Shown piece after piece: positions 35,143-36,396 of a stretch of 36,396 nt of DNA. The position numbers were made by a program, and so were the translations under genes. The notes under the pieces were generated by a model. The model had not been told where the DNA came from and searched no databases. It saw only the letters and a list, made by a program, of their open reading frames with translations. How positions within the stretch are numbered: the first letter of the stretch is position 1; each line of letters begins with the position of its first letter. Origin of the DNA: Virgisporangium aliadipatigenens (lineage in GTDB: Bacteria > Actinomycetota > Actinomycetes > Mycobacteriales > Micromonosporaceae); contig NZ_BOPF01000066.1 in the NCBI RefSeq assembly GCF_016863615.1, positions 1-36,396 on the forward strand. The letters are read 5' to 3'.

Positions 35143-35550
35143 TGCGCCCTCCAAGGTTGTCGGCGGCGTCGCCGCGGCCGGTTGACGATTCGACACCAAA
35201 CGTACGATCGCGGGCTTTTGCCAGGGAAGTTCGAGACCGGTCGCATTCGGCTGCCGTTAGGTTGCCGCCGCCCGCAACCCGGCCGGAGCCACCGATCCGT
35301 TCGGCGTTACCGGTGTGGGTAACCGCCCGACAGCGAACCGGCCTCCGAACCCGTGTCACGCGGCCCCACCTGCACCGGCACCGATCCCGCAACCGACCCG
35401 CCCGCACCTGCGAAAAGGCGCTCCACGCGCAGATGTCCACTGTGGACGGAGCCCGGCACCGCAACGGCAACGGAGCGCGAACCGGGGGCGCTCCCGGCGG
35501 CCCGGATGGTTCTCGTTGTCCAGCCAAGCGGACTTCGAGGAGAAGCCCCC
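35143..35550. other. divergent intergenic region
   Basis: These 408 bp separate the DUF7455 gene from the secreted enzyme gene and hold no credible gene. Visible elements are the inverted repeat GTCCAC-T-GTGGAC (35435-35447), a weak CebR-box resemblance at 35483-35496 (11 of 14), and GAGGAG (35537-35542) eight nt before ATG 35551. Confidence 0.5.
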
Positions 35551-36396
35551 ATGACTGCCACCGCAGGTAGCCGCAAGCCCGTCAACCGCCCGTCGACCTC
35601 CCGGATGATCACCCGCCGGGTTCTTCCCGTGGTGGCGACGTCGCTTGCCCTCGGTGGCAGCGTCTTCCTCGCCGGGAACGCGTTCGCCGCCGACGCCACC
35701 GAGCTGAAGGTGACCGCCGCCGAGGACTCCTACACCTCCAGCGCCCGGCCGACGTTCACGTTCGGCGGCAGCGACTCGATCGTCGCCGGCCAGAACGGCA
35801 CCGACCGCATGGCCGCGTTCCTCAAGTTCACGGCGCCGGCGACGCCCTCCGGCAAGGCGCTGTCCAAGGTGGAGCTGAGGCTCACCCGCGACAAGAACCC
35901 GCTGCCGGGCGCCGTCGCGCTGAAGAAGGTCGCCGGCACCGGCTGGACCCAGAAGGCGCTGAACGCCGGCAACGCCCCGGCCGTCGGTGCGACCGTCGGG
36001 ACGGCCACGCCGGCCGCCACGGCCGCCACCGTGTCGTTCGACCTGACGAGCACCGTGACGTCGGCCGGCACCTACGCCTTCGCCGTGACGGCCACGCAGA
36101 AGGACGCGATCGCGCGGTTCGCCTCGACCGAGGCCGCCACCGCGGCGAGCCGGCCGCAGCTGGTGTTCACCTACCGCAGCACGCCCGCTGCGACGCCGTC
36201 CAAGCCGGTTACCCCGCCCACCACGCCGACCGGCCCGAACTCCGGCTGCACGGTCGACGCGAAGCTCGTGCCCTCGTGCAACATCCTGTGGGGCGCGGCC
36301 GCCGGCGGCTTCTCCGACACCCCGCGCGACGAGGCCCTGAAGCAGTGGGAAGCCAAGTCCGGCCGGACCGCGTCGATCTACCACACCTACCACCGC
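35551..36396 (+). CDS. secreted DNRLRE-domain polysaccharidase, probably GH26-like (truncated by window end)
   Basis: The frame is open for all 282 codons to the window edge, so the 3' part is missing. A twin-arginine-containing signal peptide (ITRRVLPVVATSLALGG, cleavage after AFA near residue 46) precedes a beta-sandwich domain of the DNRLRE/CBM96 type (about 48-208; EDSYTSSARPTFTFGGSDSI, AFLKFTAPA, VELRLT, RPQLVFTYRS). A Thr/Pro linker (about 209-230) leads to the start of a catalytic-looking domain, CNILWGAAAGGFSDTPRDEAL with the GRTASIYHTYHR segment. This resembles GH26-type mannanase-like enzymes. GAGGAG gives a clear ATG start. The GH26 assignment is tentative because the catalytic glutamates lie outside the window. 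Confidence 0.75.
   Translation, partial: MTATAGSRKPVNRPSTSRMITRRVLPVVATSLALGGSVFLAGNAFAADATELKVTAAEDSYTSSARPTFTFGGSDSIVAGQNGTDRMAAFLKFTAPATPSGKALSKVELRLTRDKNPLPGAVALKKVAGTGWTQKALNAGNAPAVGATVGTATPAATAATVSFDLTSTVTSAGTYAFAVTATQKDAIARFASTEAATAASRPQLVFTYRSTPAATPSKPVTPPTTPTGPNSGCTVDAKLVPSCNILWGAAAGGFSDTPRDEALKQWEAKSGRTASIYHTYHR

Noticed and set aside
35483-35496. Second CebR-like box before the DNRLRE enzyme
   Set aside because: Only 11 of 14 positions match, and the matches are the G/C positions expected by chance in this base composition. It is mentioned only as a weak possibility.

Overview
This window is a 36.4-kb piece of a chromosome from a high-GC actinobacterium. The best guess is the Micromonosporaceae (Actinoplanes/Micromonospora-like). 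The reasons are the very high third-position GC, many GTG starts and ATGA stop/start overlaps, a CBM2-GH6 cellulase, split cobalamin genes, a DUF7455 zinc protein, an Rv2231c-like CobC, and a trehalose operon with a phosphatase-trehalase fusion. The family-level placement is inference. I see no tRNA, rRNA, CRISPR array, insertion sequence or prophage gene; the content is ordinary chromosome with some unusual elements embedded in it.

Layout. (1) 1-2.8 kb: a GlsB-type membrane protein, then lepA followed by a NUDIX hydrolase (minus strand). (2) 2.9-5.7 kb: a DUF4291 protein and a secreted CBM2-GH6 cellulase preceded by two palindromic operator candidates, one close to the CebR/CelR box. (3) 5.8-7.5 kb: a YbjN-like protein, an unknown protein and a hot-dog thioesterase (minus). 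(4) 7.6-10.9 kb: a GT2 polyprenyl-phosphate glycosyltransferase coupled by ATGA to a 754-residue polytopic protein, probably a GT-C-like pair. (5) 10.9-13.3 kb: ettA and a membrane-anchored unknown (minus). (6) 13.5-17.5 kb: otsA coupled by ATGA to an OtsB-GH15 fusion, so trehalose synthesis and probable trehalose hydrolysis lie in one operon. (7) 17.7-21.1 kb: a minus-strand tetrapyrrole/cobalamin operon, cobC-cobT-(two mini-ORFs)-cysG, with an ATGA overlap at every junction. The mini-ORFs are two 83-bp tandem repeats. (8) 21.3-24.2 kb: a class A penicillin-binding protein and a GNAT acetyltransferase, converging on a long hairpin. (9) 24.3-27.9 kb: a cobyrinate a,c-diamide synthase-like protein whose glutaminase nucleophile Cys is Gly and which carries a ~440-residue Ala/Pro-rich tail; divergent from it, a SURF1 protein. 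(10) 27.8-29.6 kb: an ATP-dependent DNA ligase and a small unknown protein. (11) 29.8-34.8 kb: two convergent c-di-GMP genes, a GGEEF diguanylate cyclase and a GGDEF-EAL hybrid, which appear to share a homologous membrane sensor module and meet at a long hairpin. (12) 34.9 kb to the end: a small DUF7455 zinc protein and the 5' part of a secreted DNRLRE-type, probably GH26-like, polysaccharidase that runs off the window.

The observation I rank highest is the 83-bp repeat between cobT and cysG. Each unit is a complete 28-codon frame that begins on the upstream gene's stop (ATGA), folds its own start into a bulged 15-bp hairpin, carries a GAGG ribosome-binding motif 7 nt before its end, and ends in ATGA, which is the start of the next unit or of cysG. 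Its codon use is unlike that of its neighbours. It looks like a portable translational coupler or repeat element. Next in rank are the Cys-to-Gly CobB with its long tail, the OtsB-GH15 fusion, the shared sensor module of the c-di-GMP pair, and the cellulase operators.
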